Source: JAQIBY01 sp046546095
GTDB taxonomy: Bacteria > Bacteroidota > Bacteroidia > Bacteroidales > ML635J-15
Direction: 5' to 3'
Assembly (NCBI GenBank): GCA_046546095.1
Contig: JBKGYK010000100.1
Span: 1 to 7,727, forward strand
DNA length: 7,727 nucleotides
The notes under the pieces were generated by a model. That model worked only from the letters and a program-made list of their open reading frames with translations, searched no databases and had not been told where the DNA came from. A program made the translations under genes and the position numbers. Position 1 is the first letter of the stretch, and every line of letters begins with the position of its first letter. Shown one piece after another: positions 5,383 to 7,727 of the stretch.

Positions 5383-7393
5383 ACATTCTTTTTATTTTTT
5401 CATCCCAGGATTTACTAAAAAATCTGACATCCCCGATGTAAGCATCAAGGGTTGCCCTGATGATGAAATGGGTACGCGTTGAGGTGAGGATGGTATTCGT
5501 AATTGTTTTGGCATTCCAGTTTTCTCTGCGGAATTCGCGCACTGCAGACACTTCGCCTTTTACCGTATCGTACTTGTTGTTATTGTAGGAATATTCCTCC
5601 AGCGCATCTTTCCTCAATTCCGTATTTGTATGATGTAGTACATACTGGGGATCGTTGTTTTTAATTCTTTGGCGTACCCTGTTGTTAGCAAGGTTTCTTA
5701 TCACCTCCCATTCCCTTTTTGCAGGAACCAGCAAGGTGGTATCCAGTTCTTCAAGTTTCCCGGGTTTTTTTAGGGGTTTTTTAGAGACATCTTTTTCTCT
5801 CGCATCCCTTTTTGGCAAGATCAATTTGCTGTCAGCGGGAAATATTGTTAGTTCTGCAGGTTCCGGGGCAGGCCAGGCCAATGGCCAGTATGATGTGGAT
5901 ATAGATATTCTGATTTGATTACCCGCAGGAAAACGCTGGGCAATGTAATTCATCGGAACACTTACATCATAAGTTTTTCCCGGTTCGAGTTCCGTTGGAT
6001 TTTCGTGACTATCCCGGTGAGTTAGGTTCAACAAGCCATAGGTGACACGCGTAACCCTGCCATCGGTTCCCACGTCTGATATTCTTACTGCTACCTGAGA
6101 TACAGGCTTGTCAGATTTTAACCTTAGTTTTAATACGGGTTTTCCCAGAATTTCGTAATCCTCCTCAAGTACCGGGCTATTAAAAACCAAAGCCCCTCCG
6201 TCTTCTTCCCTTTGGTCGGTAGGGAGATCAGTGGATTCTGAATAGGAACACCACTTGCCTCCAAACAATCCCACGTTGAGCGGGCTCTTGATCTTCAATG
6301 ACTCTGTTTCTGTTGATGGTAGATTTCGGGATGCTATCCTCAGGCTATCAAGAGGGTATGATTTGTTTTCTACATGGGCTGATGGCCAATTATTCTCATC
6401 TATCCATCTGCCCGGTCTGTCAGAAGATAAGGGTGAAACAGAATCAAGTACCCATAAATTCAACATCGGTTCATCTTTCACACCCATGTCAATGCCATTA
6501 AGCCACTGATCCCACCAACGCACAGATTCGTCCAGGAAATCAAACGAAGCCCCGTGACCTGCCATGTGCGGGTATGTGTGTCCGTATGCCCCTATGATTC
6601 CTTTGCGAGGAACATTGAGGTTTTCCATTAATCTGAAAACAGTGTTTGAATACCCGTCAGCCCATCCGCTGACAGCCAATACAGGGCATTGTATCGCCTC
6701 GTAGTTTTCACATACCGAAGCATGTTTCCAATAGGCATCACGGTATTGATGCTCCAGCCATTTTTTGAGCCACAGGCCACTTCCTTCAAGGCGTTCGAGC
6801 CACATATCCTTCCACCGGTCACCGACAATTTCAGGGTCCGGAGGACAGCTGTTGTTGGCAAACATGACCGATGCCCAGGATAAATTGTCAGAGATCATGC
6901 AACCACCCATATAATGCACATCATCTGCATACCTGTCGTCTGAAGAGGCAACAGTGATAATGGCTTTCAGTTCCGGCGGCTGCAATGCTGCTATTTGTAA
7001 TGCATTGAAACCTCCCCATGAGATGCCAATCATCCCAAGCTTGCCATTACACCATGCTTGGGAAGCAATCCATTTTATGACTTCCATTCCATCATCCAGT
7101 TCCTGTTGCAAATATTCATCACGCAGAACCCCCTCAGAATCTCCGCTACCCCTTAAATCTACCCTGATACCTGCAAATCCTTTCTTTGCGAAATATGAAT
7201 GCATTTTATGGTCTCCAATAGCCTTGGTATCACGTTTTCTATAGGGAATATATTCAAGAATGCCTGCAACCGGTGTGTTCTCATCAGCCTCTGCTGGCAA
7301 CCATATTTTGGCTGCCAGTCTGATTCCATCACTCATTGGAATCCATACATTCTCTATAATCTTAATACCTTTTTTTTGCTTTGTGTTTTTCAT
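5375..7393 (-). CDS. CocE/NonD-family serine hydrolase (X-Pro dipeptidyl-peptidase-like)
   Basis: This is an alpha/beta-hydrolase of the group that includes cocaine esterase, alpha-amino-acid ester hydrolases and X-Pro dipeptidyl-peptidase (S15-like). Members cleave ester or amide bonds by a Ser-Asp-His triad. In 672 residues I see the entry motif VWIPMSDGIRLAAKIWLP (16-33), the probable oxyanion tyrosine Tyr51 in IPYRKRD, DLRGSGDSEG (79-88), nucleophile Ser125 in GISWGG, Asp246 in SGWADGYSN and His272 in GAYGHTYPH. The beta-rich PepX_C jelly-roll domain spans about 315-518. About 150 further residues follow, ending FSKSWDEKIKRMFV; I recall such a tail in the longer members of this family. 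There is no signal peptide, so the enzyme is probably cytosolic, unlike secreted relatives. ATG at 7391-7393 directly precedes the conserved region. It is the first gene of a two-gene operon with the ATP-grasp ligase. The substrate is unknown. Confidence 0.93.
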   Translation of the reverse strand: MKNTKQKKGIKIIENVWIPMSDGIRLAAKIWLPAEADENTPVAGILEYIPYRKRDTKAIGDHKMHSYFAKKGFAGIRVDLRGSGDSEGVLRDEYLQQELDDGMEVIKWIASQAWCNGKLGMIGISWGGFNALQIAALQPPELKAIITVASSDDRYADDVHYMGGCMISDNLSWASVMFANNSCPPDPEIVGDRWKDMWLERLEGSGLWLKKWLEHQYRDAYWKHASVCENYEAIQCPVLAVSGWADGYSNTVFRLMENLNVPRKGIIGAYGHTYPHMAGHGASFDFLDESVRWWDQWLNGIDMGVKDEPMLNLWVLDSVSPLSSDRPGRWIDENNWPSAHVENKSYPLDSLRIASRNLPSTETESLKIKSPLNVGLFGGKWCSYSESTDLPTDQREEDGGALVFNSPVLEEDYEILGKPVLKLRLKSDKPVSQVAVRISDVGTDGRVTRVTYGLLNLTHRDSHENPTELEPGKTYDVSVPMNYIAQRFPAGNQIRISISTSYWPLAWPAPEPAELTIFPADSKLILPKRDAREKDVSKKPLKKPGKLEELDTTLLVPAKREWEVIRNLANNRVRQRIKNNDPQYVLHHTNTELRKDALEEYSYNNNKYDTVKGEVSAVREFRRENWNAKTITNTILTSTRTHFIIRATLDAYIGDVRFFSKSWDEKIKRMFV

Positions 7394-7484
7394 CTCACTT
7401 CCGTTATTAAACTCATTCTCTTTTCAATACCATCAGTTTTTTTATGCTGAGGTGTTATTTGTATTGTTGATTCAAATTGATCGT

Positions 7485-7498
7485 CAATTAATTAATTG
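7485..7498. promoter_or_regulatory. AT-rich palindrome upstream of the hydrolase operon
   Basis: CAATTAATTAATTG is a perfect 14-base palindrome about 92 bases before the hydrolase ATG. A second dyad, TAATGA-AA-TCATTA, lies at 7571-7584. Either could be an operator, but AT-rich palindromes arise easily in such DNA. I found no TAnnTTTG box on the minus strand in 7394-7606, so the operon promoter is not located. Confidence 0.25.
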
Positions 7499-7606
7499 GT
7501 AAATAATTAACGACTTTGTTCTATAACACATGGATTTTGCCTATTGTTTGATTTTAAACAAAATATTTGATAATGAAATCATTAAGACATCTTGTCAAAG
7601 GATACT

Positions 7607-7727
7607 TTATCTCTTTTCTGTCAAGTTGGTAATATCCGGATTATAATTTGCTCCTGTTGCCATACTCCACCTGCCAGATGCAGCAAGTGGCCTGCCTTCT
7701 GAAATCAGGCTGCCCAAGTGGGTCACA
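7607..7727 (-). CDS. Possible C-terminal end of a gene cut by the window edge
   Basis: On the minus strand a frame is open from the window edge to a TAA at 7607-7609, giving 39 residues that include GSLISEGRPLAASGRWSMA and end NLTEKR. The composition is protein-like, and base composition is richer in GC at the edge (7667-7727) than in the following spacer, which fits a gene end. A second minus-strand frame is also open, to a stop near 7640, but is less plausible (Cys-Cys-Ile-Trp). I do not recognise a family. If real, it would lie upstream of the hydrolase in the same direction, 213 bases away. The frame is short enough to be chance. Confidence 0.3.
   Translation of the reverse strand, partial: VTHLGSLISEGRPLAASGRWSMATGANYNPDITNLTEKR

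Noticed and set aside
7544..7561. Hairpin TTGTTT/AAACAA as a terminator for the right-edge gene
   Set aside because: It is all AT, has no following T-run on the minus strand, and the gene it would serve is itself uncertain.
1..7727. CRISPR array, tRNA, rRNA, insertion sequence, phage or defence genes
   Set aside because: I saw no regularly spaced repeats, tRNA-like cloverleaf, transposase, integrase or defence-family motif in the window.

Overview
The window looks like chromosomal DNA from a member of the Bacteroidota, possibly Bacteroidales/Marinilabiliales-like. Three things point there. The two clearest promoters carry the phylum's TAnnTTTG -7 box (TATCTTTG in both). Strong Shine-Dalgarno sequences are absent before the starts. 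The stretch upstream of guaA holds a GC-rich, hairpin-forming intergenic element followed by a G-free CAAATCA-type tract, an arrangement I recall from intergenic DNA of this phylum. The assignment to phylum is fairly secure; anything finer is a guess.

Layout, left to right. Positions 1-81 hold only the possible end of an upstream gene. Positions 82-456 (+) encode a small acidic protein I do not recognise. Tail-to-tail with it is an RhlE-like DEAD-box RNA helicase (523-1770, -). A 379-base divergent spacer (1771-2149) carries the helicase promoter, a structured repeat-like element (about 1941-2056), a G-free AT-rich tract (2056-2115) and the guaA promoter. guaA (2150-3682, +) encodes a complete GMP synthase. 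A 383-base convergent spacer (3683-4065) has no gene I can support. Next comes a two-gene minus-strand operon: a 672-residue CocE/NonD-family serine hydrolase (5375-7393), read first, whose 3' end overlaps by 8 bases a 438-residue ATP-grasp ligase (4066-5382) that lacks any ATG start. The right edge (7607-7727, -) may hold the last 39 residues of another gene.

The helicase and GMP synthase are housekeeping genes (RNA remodelling; last step of GMP synthesis) and are probably expressed separately from their own promoters. The hydrolase-ligase pair is the accessory part of the window. One enzyme should cleave ester or amide bonds and the other should make a carboxylate-amine-type bond using ATP. 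Their overlap implies coupled expression, so they may act on the same small molecule or peptide, but no substrate can be read from the sequence. The pair and the intergenic element are the items most worth following up.
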